A stretch of DNA of 64,000 nt. It comes from Cercis canadensis. Lineage: Eukaryota > Streptophyta > Magnoliopsida > Fabales > Fabaceae. Each line of letters begins with the position of its first letter. Position 1 is the stretch's first letter. The stretch lies in assembly GCA_003255065.1 (NCBI GenBank), contig QAOA01000813.1, forward strand, positions 151,449-215,448, given 5' to 3'. Below, piece after piece: positions 49,101 to 59,486 of the stretch. The notes under the pieces were generated by a model, which was not told the DNA's origin, ran no database searches, and saw only the letters and a list, made by a program, of their open reading frames with translations. The position numbers were made by a program, and so were the translations under genes.

Positions 49101-51382
49101 CATCAGGAATAAGAACTTCTAAAGTGGTCAAGCGAGGCAAATTCTCTAGCTCAGCAACACTAGCATTACTTTGCTGCTGGCCCAATGGATCATTAACAAC
49201 CCAGTCCACAAAACTGTCTTCCATGTACAGCTCTTCTAACTTTGTCAAGCTCGAGAAGATATTGGGTGGGATTAATTTTAGTTTAGAACAGCCAGTCAAG
49301 TCCAGCAATTGCAGCTGGGTCAATTGCCCTAGTTCTTGCGGCAATTGGTTAATATCTGATTTGAAAAGGCTGAGGATTTTTAAACCCTTCAACTTTCCNT
49401 AACTTTTTCAAGCTCGAGAAGATATTGGGTGGGATTAATTTTAGTTTAGAACAGCCAGTCAAGTCCAGCAATTGAAGCTGGGTCAATTGCCCTAGTTCTT
49501 GCGGCAATTGGTTAATATCTGATTTGAAAAGGCTGAGGATTTTTAAACCCTTCAACTTTCCAATGATCTCTATGTTCTGCAAAGTACAGAGATCAAGACA
49601 CAAGGTACGGAGGTTGCTCAAGAGACTGATTGATGAAGGTAGGGACTCAAATTTCATTCTAGTCAAATCCAATACTTTCAGTCCTGGTATTCCTTCGAAA
49701 AAGTTGTCTAATAGTTTTAGAGAAGGGTCTTTGTTGTTTAGATAAAGAAAGGTGAGGTTGGGACAACACAGCCTTTTAAGAGGACCACATGTATCACAGA
49801 ATTCTAATATGATTGTTGTGCAATTTTTCAGTAGCTCTTCCTCAGGCCATTCTTCCAAATTTTCATTTCTTTTCACAAAGGGATGTTGATACTTGGATGC
49901 TATTAATATGGCTACATCTCGGACAACATCATGCATTTCGGAAAATTCACTAGAATAATTTGTATCTAGTAACAAGCATGAGTCTTTTAGTTTACGGATA
50001 CATGAATCAAAGTTATTTCGAGCATCTTCTAGTTTAGGAGTGTGTTTAAATAAATCCAAACCAATAGAATACTGGAACAAATCCGTATTTGAATAATCCG
50101 ATTGCAGCATGCCAGAAAGCAAGAAAAGTGACTTGAGGAGTTCGTTTTCTAAATTTTCATAACTCACTTCAATTGGTTTATATATAACATCTTGCATACC
50201 TGTAATATCTGTTGGAGCAGGGTTTCTTAGTCGTCGCAAGACATCCTTCCACTCTGATATACTCTTGTTTTTTAATGAACTTGCAACAGTTACAATGGCA
50301 ATTGGCAACCCACCACACTCTTTAACAACTTCGGAGGCTGTAGAAAGCAATTCAGCACTAGCAGTAGATTCATCAAGCTCAGCCTTCTCTTTAAACAACT
50401 CCCAGGCTTCAGTATCCTGCAATTGCCCTACCAAAAAGTACTTTTGAGAATTCAATTTCGACAAAACCTCTCGGTCCCTGGATGTCATTAAGATTTTGCA
50501 ACTCCTTTGTTGCATTTCAGAAGAGGTGCTTATTTTGCTACTATTGTGCTTGTTTTCCTCCAAGGAAGGGATGCCTATCTCATCCCAATTAAGCTTTGCC
50601 CAGAGATCATCTAGAATTATAAGAACATTCTTTTCTTTCTTTAATCTCTCAAGTAGACGACCCGCTCTTCCAATTAGACTTTGCTCATTATTAAAATTGA
50701 GTCCCAACATGTCAGCAATTTGCCCTTGGATTTTTTCCACTTCTGGATTCTGTGTTATAGTTGCCATGACTACCACATTAAACTCTTGTTGAGCTTTGTT
50801 GGCAACCTGTTTGACTAAAGTGGTCTTGCCCACACCACCTAAGCCATACACTCCAATCTTGTTCACTGTAGGATCTCTTAATGCCTCCATAATGGCATCA
50901 AGTGTTGAAACCCTTGATCCAAAGTCCTCGTTACCTGTGGCTGATGAAAAGGTCTGTATCAAATTTGGAGCATTCCGCTGAGAAACTTGATTAAATTGTC
51001 CCTGGTTTTTGATTTTTTCAATCTCTTGCACCATCTTCTTCGATTTCCTGCTTAAGTGATGTCTCGTCCACAGATTAGGAAATGATCTGCTAGAACACCC
51101 TGTCTTCTTGTGGCGATTATCTTTAATAAGCTGCTCCACCTTCCCCGCCATCTCATCTACTTCTTCTAGCCACTTGCGAACACCATTTTCAATATCTTCC
51201 CCATTTCTAAGGGCAACATCAACTCTCGCTTGCAGACTTTCTCTTGCATGCTGGAGATTCATAGCTTCCTCCTTCAATTCCTTAACATTACTGTTGTAGA
51301 ATATCACATAACCCATCTGCCGCGCCGTTGGGGCCAATGTGTACTCTAGTAATTTCTCAACTGCCATGGTAAGAAACTCCAT
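33664..51382 (-). CDS. CC-NB-ARC-LRR immune receptor gene 2 with C-terminal extension
   Basis: Tandem copy of gene 1, complete in the window. Placed exons: 51382-48349 (contains an assembly overlap), 46801-46688, 46057-45365, 44049-43207, 42995-42261, 41183-40365, 40098-39361, 37141-36314, then tail exons from 35513, 34913-34851, 34721-34434, 34351-34289 and the last exon 34190-33664 ending TAA. It has three beta-alpha LRR pairs instead of four. The last exons fit one another in phase (each ends with one base of a Gly/Glu codon). The join from the exon starting at 35513 to that at 34913 is not resolved, because the strong donor seen in gene 1 is missing. Alternatively the tail exons form a separate small gene downstream of the NLR; the phase-0 match to the preceding LRR exon in both copies argues for one gene. 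Confidence 0.8.
34289..34351 (-). CDS. NLR gene 2, 63-bp tail exon b
   Basis: Acceptor TAGCAG, donor TCTG/GTAAGC. Reads QIDAATNVCSKEPIAKVALS. Same length and phase as tail exon a and a similar K..xLSG end, so the two may be duplicates. Confidence 0.55.
34434..34721 (-). CDS. NLR gene 2, acidic Gln/Ser/Asp-rich tail exon
   Basis: 288 bp, acceptor TTATTTCAG, donor ATCAG/GTTTGC. Low-complexity, acidic, for example STHDDEACVLGDGNEVVV. In phase with the exons on both sides. Confidence 0.55.
34851..34913 (-). CDS. NLR gene 2, 63-bp tail exon a
   Basis: Acceptor CATGCAG, donor TCAG/GTTTAT. Reads VIAQSKDEHTDDETNKASLS in the phase shared with the next exons; phase 0 would meet TGA at once. Confidence 0.5.
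35040..35513 (-). CDS. NLR gene 2, post-LRR acidic exon (long form)
   Basis: Acceptor TTGTGTAG, opening EAYGKIRNEMSERNKDSC in phase 0 after the LRR exon. Rich in E, D, S, G and P, so probably disordered. The open frame runs on into a hydrophobic stretch (VVGLLCVLAVFVATTFF) before a stop at 34929; the gene 1 donor TCT/GTAAGTG is not conserved here, so the 3' border is uncertain. Confidence 0.55.
35514..36313. other. Fused intron of gene 2 at the site of the missing LRR pair
   Basis: The first ~20 bp resemble the intron next to the acidic exon of gene 1 (749-770), while from about 35535 the sequence follows the gene 1 intron from about 3805 to 4801. The block with beta-4 and alpha-4 is missing between. 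Confidence 0.7.
36314..37141 (-). CDS. NLR gene 2, LRR exon alpha-3 (last LRR exon)
   Basis: 828 bp, phase 0-0, donor ATG/GTACGT. Strongly diverged from gene 1 in the first 150 codons, nearly identical around LTTMKIRECIMIEEIVASD. Confidence 0.86.
37845..38134. mobile_element. Tourist-like (PIF/Harbinger) MITE, copy 2
   Basis: 290 bp; left end gggtgtgtttggtaggag, right end near complement (ccaaatatgccc), perfect TTA at 37842-37844 and 38135-38137. A TTA duplication and this TIR are typical of PIF/Harbinger MITEs. Confidence 0.8.
38238..38998. mobile_element. Non-autonomous TIR element, copy 2 only (Mutator-like?)
   Basis: 761 bp with inverted ends ggttaaaatatgttgcaagt and its near complement. 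The flanks tagacacaa and taaacaata are only partly alike. The homologous intron of gene 1 (near 6790) is empty. No transposase; the internal frames are unremarkable. Confidence 0.7.
39361..40098 (-). CDS. NLR gene 2, LRR exon beta-3
   Basis: 738 bp, phase 0-0, open from VGIRSFELSKLSEFPEL. A GAGAAG/GTATGG word inside the first part could act as a cryptic donor that gene 1 lacks (GAAGTTATGG there). Confidence 0.85.
40365..41183 (-). CDS. NLR gene 2, LRR exon alpha-2
   Basis: 819 bp, phase 0-0, donor ATG/GTATGC; begins VFPNLESLVLNNKDDIMDW. Confidence 0.87.
41184..42260. other. Intron between beta-2 and alpha-2 of gene 2
   Basis: AT-rich, conserved with gene 1, no gene. Confidence 0.6.
42261..42995 (-). 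CDS. NLR gene 2, LRR exon beta-2
   Basis: 735 bp, phase 0-0, acceptor CTACAG, donor AAG/GTACTA. The best-conserved long LRR exon between the genes. Five of its differences cluster in one repeat (EINYCA versus KIDSCG). Confidence 0.87.
43207..44049 (-). CDS. NLR gene 2, LRR exon alpha-1
   Basis: 843 bp, phase 0-0, same ends as gene 1 (VIPNLQEL to YANK). Confidence 0.87.
44050..45364. other. Intron between beta-1 and alpha-1 of gene 2
   Basis: Same short inverted gatcatt words and gtggtgtt-type repeats as in gene 1; no gene. Confidence 0.5.
45365..46057 (-). CDS. NLR gene 2, LRR exon beta-1
   Basis: 693 bp, phase 0-0, donor CAG/GTTTGT. About 18 amino-acid differences from gene 1 in 231 by eye. 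Confidence 0.87.
46058..46687. other. Intron between the 114-bp exon and beta-1 of gene 2
   Basis: AT-rich, conserved with gene 1 (13844-14441); no coding signal that I would defend. Confidence 0.5.
46688..46801 (-). CDS. NLR gene 2, 114-bp LRR exon
   Basis: 38 codons, VTFPNLEKLIIIDVDKLNAI, same length as gene 1. A second, nearly identical partial copy at 46883-46981 is the product of the overlap at the N (46882) and should not be annotated. Confidence 0.8.
46802..48348. other. First coding intron of gene 2, with two assembly joins
   Basis: Contains N at 46882 and at 47439, each between near-identical stretches (about 177 bp and about 60 bp). Otherwise AT-rich with no gene. Confidence 0.7.
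48349..51382 (-). CDS. NLR gene 2, exon 1 (CC, NB-ARC, LRR) with assembly overlap
   Basis: ATG at 51382 in the same context as gene 1. GLGGVGKTT, LIILDDLW, FLVGQLQD, GLPIAI and MHDVVRD are all present. Two open frames, 51382-49400 and 49392-48349, overlap in content: the roughly 160 bp before the N at 49399 is repeated after it with only about two mismatches. Merging the repeat would leave one open exon of the same plan as gene 1. I therefore call the break technical, not biological. Donor GAAG/GTATGC at 48349. Confidence 0.88.
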
Positions 51383-51422
51383 TCTTGCTTCCAGATGCTT
51401 TCGGCAAACTCCTTATATTGAC

Positions 51423-51525
51423 CTACGTAGAGGTGGATAAGTATAAAGTGAAACCAGTCACATCCACAAGCGAAGCATTCAAATTATTTATCCTACAACT
51501 AATATGAGGAAATTAGAATGCTTAC
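51423..51525 (-). other. 5' UTR intron of NLR gene 2
   Basis: Donor TTTAAG/GTAAGC and acceptor TACGTAG, as in gene 1. Confidence 0.55.
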
Positions 51526-51590
51526 CTTAAACCAATAACACCAACAGATCAAGTTCTTGATGTTCTTCACTCTAACATTAAGCGAAAGGT
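51526..51590 (-). promoter_or_regulatory. Leader-exon module 1 of gene 2
   Basis: Homologue of 18951-19010 with the same donor. Confidence 0.5.
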
Positions 51591-53133
51591 AAACAGTAAA
51601 GTAAGAGATAGCTTCACTACTATATAAAGCGAAAGGTTAACAATGACATGAATAGATCAAGTCTCTGAGATGTAGATGGCTTAATCAGTACAATCCATTT
51701 CAGTCTTTTGCACCATAATAAGAATTATAAACAAACTTGTCAACCACAAAAAAAAAAAAAAAAAAACTATAAACTAAGCATATGATGCATATGGCTTCCA
51801 TATATAACATATATACAATATGTAACAAAGACTCAGTTTTCGAGTCCTGTACTTCAGATTTAAATCTTATATTCTTGATTGGTGAATTTTTTTTTTTTAA
51901 TTATCATATTGATTCTCCATTCCCAATTTTAATTTTTAATTGAGTCTCCTTAGAGTTTGAATTTGATCCGTCATCAATATAATATTCTATACACTATTAC
52001 TAAGCAAAATAATATGACATTATCAAAATAACTAAGGTTTAATTTACCAATATTACATAGCAGCATGTGGTTTTGTGATTGAGTTTAAATGTAATCCATT
52101 GTTAGTGTAAAATTTTATACACTACCATCAAAGAGCAAAGTGCAATATCATTAAAGTAACTAAATTCTTTTACCAATTTAACAGTTTTTTAACACATAGC
52201 AACACATATTTAGGTGATTTTATAAAACTTTTTAACACTATCATTGGATTAAAACTAAATCCTCAACAAATATGTAAATCTCGTTTATACTATGAAAGAA
52301 TTAAATCAAACCTTTTCTTTATACTCTTCTTTGGAAAAAAAAAAACAAAAGAAAGGAAAGACTTGGTAATAGACTTCATTGTCTTAAAAGTCATAAAAAA
52401 ATAAGCATGATGGCTCAATAAAATTAGAGAAACACCTATGAATGACTTAATAATCGTTATATTAACTCATGCAAGGCTAAATAACAAATGTCTGAGTCAT
52501 ATTGGTTTTCAATTAAAATATAAAGAAGGACTTCAATAAAGATAAGGTAATACCTATACTCATGACAACAACACAAACTTTCCATAAAAAGAAAAAGACA
52601 ACAAAACAAGCTGAACAAGAAGAATCTTTGTCGCTTTAATTTATATTTTTAGACTATTATATATATCTAAAGTAATCTTTGTCAATGTGCGCACTTCGTG
52701 TGGAATCTGGTTGAATGGAACAGTTTTTTTATTTTTTACTTTTTGAAAAAAATGCCTTTCAAAAATAAAATCTGAAAAAGTTTTATTATTAGTTTTCTCT
52801 AAACAAATATTAATTTTGGTTTAATAAAATACTTTAATTTAAAAGCTATAAGAAGTTCTTTTAAACATATGAAATGTTTTCTTTTTAAAAAAACTTTTCT
52901 TTTACAAACATACTTTCACTCTTCCACCCCTTATTAAGGAGTTACTATAAAAAAAGCATGTTGATCAACATCAATGTTTTACAAAGCGAGATATGATGAT
53001 CTTATACTTTTATTATGTAAGCGGTACAGAAAAATTTCAATAATACAAAAATATAACGTGTTCAAAGTAACTTCATTTAAAATTTTTTGAATCTAATTAA
53101 GCTCAAATACTATCAAATATGTAAATGTAAATG

Positions 53134-53165
<32 letters not shown>

Positions 53166-54712
53166 TATAAAAATATTACCATTTTCCAGAGTTTTTTTTT
53201 TCTAATTCCTATATATATATATATAGAAAAAGAGAGAGAGAGAGGATCATTCTCTTGCTCTCTAGAATTATTGTACTGTATTCCTCTTTAAATTATTCCT
53301 TCTCTTCAATTTTTTTTTTATTTCTCTCTCAATTAATAATGATATGCTATAGTCGTATAAAAAAGAGTGATATTATAGAAAGAAAATTGCATTCTTGCTT
53401 TGAGATTTAGTTATATACACACATTTTATCGTGGTATCTATAGAGAGTAAACACCTAAAGTTGAATCAGTTACTAATTAGCAGCTAACACAATAACAATA
53501 AATGGACAGTGAGAAATTAATCAAAGTATAAAACAACAAAATGAAAGCATGGAAATAAAATTGAATTATTGACAACTAACCATAATCAAGATGATGGGAC
53601 AGTTGGAGATAAATGAAACAATAAAGTGAAATTATGTCAATAATAAATAACACAATTGATTGGTTGCTATCAAACAGCATGGCCTGGTGGGGGTAAAATT
53701 GAGGTGGCAAAATGAGCCTCGCACGATGGGTCAGCTTGTATAACTTAATGTTATGGCTGAAATTGGTTGCATAAATGCTAGCCGAAAAAATTCTGGCTGA
53801 TTTTGGCTTGGCCCAAATTTATTTTTTTTTGTAAAATTAAGATGAAATTACTTGTATAATTTTTCTAATTAAAATATAAAAATTGTATAAGTAGTATTTA
53901 TTTATGCAACTATTATACGAAAGGTTGGCCACCACATCTTTAAGGAAGGATTCTTAGAATTATAAATGTTCAATTCATTAAGAAAGATATTTAGAGCATG
54001 CTTGGCTTCACTAGATCTTCATTTTTATTGGGACAAAAATCTTCATCATGAAAAGTCTATTATAAAATGGTGATATTATTGGAATCATGAAAGGTTTAAA
54101 AGCCACAAAAAATAAAGTTTTTTTTTATATATATAAAGAGTTGTCTTTCATTATATAATCTATTATATTAAATGAAAGAAAATTAAAGAGATAACATATA
54201 AATTTATTATATATTTTTACATACTTATATATTTTCATTTTAACAAAAAAAATTAAAAATAAATTTTGACGTTAGGATCAAGCTGGTCCATTGGCCTGCT
54301 AGCACACCATAGAACTAGGTTGGGCTAGTTATATGCCAACCAGAATAAATTTGGGTCAGACCGGACTTGCCCGATTGCCACCTATAGGGTAAAGGTCAAA
54401 GGAAGCAAGATACTACAACTATCCTTCTCTATATATGAAGGAGATTTTGGAAACTCAGTGTGGGAACGTGGTTGCCCATGATCAAGATAGTGGGATAGTT
54501 AGTAACAAGAAAAACAAAAAAAGATATGTAAATAAAAAATAATTGTCACTAACTAAGATTTTTTGTCTAATTTGTAAGAAGTTTTAGGTTCAAACTTTTA
54601 TCATAGGCAAAAGGAAAAATATAAAAAGAGTATCAAATTGAAGGTTCCATACAAAAGAAATACAAAAAAAATAAGATAGACTGACAAATTAATATAAGGA
54701 AATTAGACAGCT
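51591..54712. other. 5' flank of gene 2
   Basis: AT-rich, conserved in part with 19.0-21.5 kb. The second leader-like module is near 51640, an (AT)n run at 53133-53158 and a second short one near 53211. The stretch 53690-54390 has no match in copy 1 and no gene that I recognise. Confidence 0.45.
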
Positions 54713-54775
54713 TACCTTAAGGAAAGGGACCAATCAGAGCAAGTTATTGATCTTCACTCCTATATAAATCACAGC
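54713..54775 (-). promoter_or_regulatory. Leader-exon module 3 of gene 2
   Basis: Nearly identical to 21539-21600, donor TTAAG/GTAAGC, TATATAGG-type word on the minus strand. Confidence 0.45.
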
Positions 54776-55168
54776 AAACAGTAATTAAAAGACATGTACA
54801 TCATTTTTTGTTTTTTACTTTATTTTTTTTATTTTTATAGGAGTAATGTTATTTAGCTTATAGTGAAAAATTTACTAAAATTTTGTCAAAATTTAAATAT
54901 GGGTATTGAATGAAAGTAGTAGAAACTATATACTAATAAAAATGTGATTATAAATTCACATTAATTTGGAAGTAATTTCTGACTACAAAATTTTGACTAC
55001 CTACCATTTTTTTGTAGAGTTTGTCGTAGAAAACAATAAAAAAAAAAAAAAGTAGAAGAATATTAACTCCATCAACAAACGAAATCAAGGAATTTGAAAT
55101 GTATACTATCTTCCTTGTTTCTTAGATTATATCGCAGATGAAAAGTCAGAGAGATGAAATAAGTCATA

Positions 55169-55232
55169 TTACCTTCCAGTAACTGACATCAGCAGATCAA
55201 ATTTATGCTTCAGTATTCTTCAAAGCAGACGG
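55169..55232 (-). promoter_or_regulatory. Leader-exon module 4 of gene 2
   Basis: Homologue of 22011-22075, donor-like GGAAG/GTAATA. Confidence 0.4.
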
Positions 55233-55485
55233 CAAACATGAGAGATAGAGTTTTTTTTTTTGGATTTTTTTCTTTTTCTTTTTTCTTTTTTGAGATTTCA
55301 AGAGAAACAAAGCAAAGAAAGTGTGATTCAATTCAAGTAATGAAACAAATCACTAGAAAGGTGAAAACAGATGAGAAGATCTGTATCCGTAGCAGAAAGG
55401 TTATAGAACAATGGAAGCAAAAGAGAGCACAGAAAATAGCAAAATGCAGAGAACACTAGCAAGATGAAGATTGAAGAGAGCGAGA

Positions 55486-56625
55486 CAGCTTTATCTACGT
55501 AAATCTTAAAGATTCCTAACTTAATCGAATTGTTTTCAAGGTAAAAGTGTCTAAATAAGGTTGTTCTTTTCCACTTTCTCCCAATTATTCTTTCCTTCAA
55601 GATGATTGCCTTTTCTTTATGCTGGGTGGAATCCCATTCTTTGGTGGTTCTGAATCTCATTAAGCTTGGAAGTGAGGACTCGAATTTTCTTTTTCTTTCA
55701 TTTTTAATTAGGGGAAATCTTGTCTAGCACAATCTGACATATTATTCTTGGGTAAGACAATCAAGTAATAACAACAAAGTAAAGTTAATATAGGAAGGCC
55801 CATAAAGTTCTCTAGGAAACAAAAGACACACAAAGTTTACCATGGCTGTTAAAGCTACCATCACCTCAAGGTGATGGTAGAGCCACCCTCACTTTTCATT
55901 TGAGGATTTTGGTGGGACTCACCTCAAATTCAGTGAAATTATAAAAATTTTAAAAAATTAAATCACTTAATATATGTCAAAACAATTAATTCTTTTGTAA
56001 AATACATTGTTAAATCCATAAACAGAGCAGCAGAAAAAAAATGCCAAAATAAAAAAAATGTAATAGTATTTTTTTACATATTTAAATTTAAAATTATGTC
56101 AATTGTTTTATAATTTAATATGTATTAGGTGACTTAATTTTTTGAGATATTTTGAAATGACACCAAATTTAAAGTGTAGATCTTATCAAAACCCAATAAA
56201 TGAAAAGTGGGAAATGAGAGATAGAGGTAGCGCTACTATCACTTATCGTGATGGTAGCTTAGCAGCCACTAAAAGTCTTCTGTTTCATAAACAACTTTAT
56301 GGGCCCTCCTATATTGACTTTACTTTGTTGTTATTACTTGATTGGCTTACCCAAAGACAATATGCTAGATTGTGCTAGGCAAGATTTCCCCTGATTAAAG
56401 GTGAAAAAATTAAAATCCAAGTCCTCACTTCCAAGCGTAATGAGATTCAGAACCCCCAAAGAATGGGATTCCACCCAGCACAAGAAAAAGGTAATCATCT
56501 TGAAGAAAACAATAATTGCGAGAAAGTGGAAAAGAGCAGTCTTCCTTACACGTTTTTACCGAGAAAATAATTCTATTAAGTTAGGAATCAATAAGATTTT
56601 CTTATATAAAGCTATCTCTAGGTCT
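55486..56625. repeat. Long imperfect inverted repeat (palindrome), about 1.1 kb
   Basis: Left arm about 55486-55990 and right arm about 56110-56625, complementary over almost all their length, with a short AT-rich spacer near 56050. The outer half of each arm is the gene flank also found once in copy 1 (22310-22610); the inner half (ataggaaggcccataaag and its complement) is not in copy 1. A transcript through it would fold into a long hairpin. Confidence 0.8.
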
Positions 56626-56836
56626 GCTCTACATAGAAAAGTAGAGTAATAAGGAAAAAATAAAATAATAAAAAAGCCTATACTAAGTGACTCAATTTCT
56701 TAAAATCTTTGCAATGACATTAAATTCAAAGTAAGGATTCCACCATATATTAAGTGCTCCATCATCCATGTAATACTCCTCGTCAATGAAGTATACACAC
56801 ATAAACAGAAAATGTTGTAAATTATCAAATAATAAT
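56626..56836. other. Spacer right of the palindrome
   Basis: AT-rich; holds a third, direct-orientation remnant (near 56690, gtgactcaatttcttaaaat) of the inner arm sequence. Confidence 0.4.
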
Positions 56837-57374
56837 GAGTAAATTACTCCAACATCCCTTGCATTTAGTTGACATTACACTTACCTCCTCTCTATTTCAA
56901 AAACCTACACCGTTTAGATCGAAGAGCTGTGTCATGGGAACCTTCTCATAGGATGGCAACCAGACCCAATGGTAAACAACAAAACAATTTGATAAATAAA
57001 AACAAAAACTACAACAAAGTTTAGGGATTGTTCACAAGTTCAGATTCAAGGCTAAAGGTTTAGAATGTGATCTTCATCGTTCAGATTAAAAAGTTGCATC
57101 TTAGAAACCTCCTCACCAAATTTCAACTAGATCCAAAGGTGAACAAATTCGGATCTCTGGTTTGATTAAAAAAAATACTATAATCCTTGATCGCCTTTAT
57201 GATAAGGGTAGTCTTGTCATTTCATCTTTTTGGCAAAAAAAGAGAAGAAGAAAAATGTATCTAAAAGGAATATTCTTAACGGTGTTAAGTAATTGAGTAT
57301 ATGTAGGTTTTCAAAATAGAGGGGAAGTAGGTGTAATGTCAACTAAATGCAAAGGAGGTTGAAGTAATTTACTC
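56837..57374. mobile_element. Mutator-like MITE, copy 2 only
   Basis: 538 bp, inverted ends of about 75 bp (gagtaaattactccaaca and its near complement), and a perfect 9-bp duplication AATAATAAT at 56828-56836 and 57375-57383. No transposase. Confidence 0.85.
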
Positions 57375-57383
57375 AATAATAAT

Positions 57384-58335
57384 TTGTAATACGGTTTCAC
57401 CTGTAACTTTCAACAAAATGTTATAACTTGAAATCTCCTGCTGTATGTATTTCAATGTTCAACATCATGTGTTCTACTTCAATATATGGTTACTATGTTT
57501 TATCAATTTACTATATTAGAATTGAAGCATAGGTTCTTTTGTTTTAAAGATAATCTACAAAAGAAACATGACAGAGTATATAGCAACCAAATAATACGCT
57601 AAATTGCAGATGACCTCAAAATCCTTATGGGAATTTCACATACAATGTTGCTAATTCACCATATTTTCAATTTCTGGGGCAACTTTTTTTTTTTCTTTTC
57701 TTTTCAGGCATCTGATCTGATGTCTCCAATAAGAACTCGTACAATTTTAACAGTTTCATTCATTGGCTTATTAGTAAAGTCCTTCACAGCATCTGGAATG
57801 ATATATGTTAACTTATAATATCAACCTTGTAGAGAAGAAAGTCAAGACTTCAAGCCATATAATTGAACCAACTATACAAACTTGAACTAGATATTATATC
57901 ATCATATATGAAGATTTTTTGCTGACATTGTCACATTGATGAATCCAAAAATAACTCAGATTGGGGACCAAACTGCAGAAATGAGGGACTCTAAAACATT
58001 TCTCTTAAGGATTATGTAAAAAAAAAAATTGAAATATGGCCGGGCCACCTGGCCCCTGATTCGTCACTACATAATTGTTAAAACTGCAAATATAGATATA
58101 TAAAATTTTGTGATTAAAGCAGAATGCAAAGCCTAAGGTATATTTCATGGACTCTGAATTGAAGTAATTGGGTCCTAAGAACAAATGGTTTTTTAATATA
58201 TATCACTTAACCATCTGACTTGCTTAGAAGATAACAAAATTTAGTACTCTTCTTCTCTTCTATTTCTTCTTTTGACAAACTTTCTTACTGAATATATAGT
58301 TCAAATCTTGGTTAGACTTCGGCATATATTTCATC
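57384..58335. other. Distal flank of gene 2, end of the duplicated unit
   Basis: 57602-57775 matches 22635-22810. After that unique AT-rich DNA with no gene recognised. Confidence 0.55.
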
Positions 58336-58548
58336 CTAGCATGCTACTACTCCTTGAGAAAATAGCTCAAATATGCTCAAACACTGCTGCTCAGAAATTG
58401 GAGAAGAAAGTAATTGGCAAAATGTTTTCATTGGCAAGATAGTCCCCTCTCGAAGATAATGCCAATCGTTTGTGTACTCATCAAACTCAGCAACCACAAC
58501 AATCACATAGGCTAGACCTTTATGAAAAGATCTTTCCTCCACCCGCAA
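58336..58548 (-). CDS. Unrecognised protein fragment
   Basis: About 70 codons ending in TAG... The frame reads RVEERSFHKGLAYVIVVV, then EYTNDWHYLREGTILPMKTF, and has protein-like composition, unlike the AT-rich noise nearby. No ATG at its start, so it would be a last exon or a gene remnant. I do not recognise the family. Confidence 0.25.
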   Translation of the reverse strand: MRVEERSFHKGLAYVIVVVAEFDEYTNDWHYLREGTILPMKTFCQLLSSPISEQQCLSIFELFSQGVVAC

Positions 58549-58820
58549 GAAGGTTAAGAAGTGATTTCAGTTAAGGTAACAAGGACAAGCTTCAGAAATC
58601 AAGCACAACGAGCACGAGTAAACCTGATATACTATAACAAATGCATAAGGTCATATAAAAATGGTTGAGAAAATAGCCAATGATAAAAGGGTGTTTCTAC
58701 CCTACACCACTTTGACGTGACATAATGTTACATCAAGTAGTTTTTTACACAGTTTTAATTCAAACCGTGTCACGTATAGTGTTAGAGTTAACATAATCTA
58801 AATTTTATTGAATTTACATA

Positions 58821-59486
58821 TACTGCAAGAAAACTGGTTTTTTCTCAAAGACAAAGCCCATGAGAAATGATGCAAAAGTCTATGAGAAATCATGTTGTCA
58901 CAGAATTTCTCACTGATTCTATGGCGAGAAAAAAACTTTTGTGACAAAATAATGTTCTAACAGAAAAATATGTCCGTGAGAAAGTTCTCAGATTTTCTCA
59001 TGAATCCATAGTGGGAACGCACGAGACTCTCTTACGCATAAGTCATGGATTTTCTCAGAGCCTAATGTATGTGAGAAATTTCTCTTGGACATCGCTCCGA
59101 GAAAAATTGCCTGAGAAACTAGTATTTTTTTTGTCAAAAAAATTAGTTATTAGTTTTAATTAAATGGAGCATATGTGAAAATAAAATGGGATAAATCAAA
59201 GAGAAATATAAGAAAAATTAATTATTCAAATTTAATTAAAATTAAATATAATAAAAAAAAATTAAAAAATGTACAAACCTACAACCCTAATACTCCCCAT
59301 CATCATCCACGTCTAAGTCCTTAGCTACATCATCAGCCGAGGCCCATGGTGCTGTAGCAAGGTCCTCAGTGGATGAGCTGGACAACGCCCTAAGATAGGT
59401 ATGAACTACTGTCTTGTAAGTCTCCAGCTCTTGGACCCAATGTGTCAGGGAAGCCACCTCTGAGAACACCTTTAAGAGGCGAGGAT
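58821..59486 (-). mobile_element. CACTA (En/Spm) transposon terminus
   Basis: Starts tactgcaagaaaactgg, one base from the CACTGCAAGAAA terminus common in dicot CACTA elements, followed by many tgagaaa/tttctca words as expected of subterminal transposase-binding repeats. The element continues to the right until the LTR at 59487. Confidence 0.65.
59287..59469 (-). pseudogene. CACTA-associated protein, C-terminal remnant
   Basis: About 60 codons: FSEVASLTHWVQELETYK, an Ala/Ser-rich stretch and an acidic end (DVDDDGEY). Resembles the C-terminus of plant En/Spm transposase-like proteins from memory. The upstream part is lost at the LTR. Confidence 0.45.

Noticed and set aside
49349-49399. Frameshift or truncation of NLR gene 2
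   Set aside because: The repeat around the N explains the break without any mutation.
55328-55660. 110-residue minus-strand frame
   Set aside because: It spans the palindrome arm and is broken in copy 1. No family resemblance.
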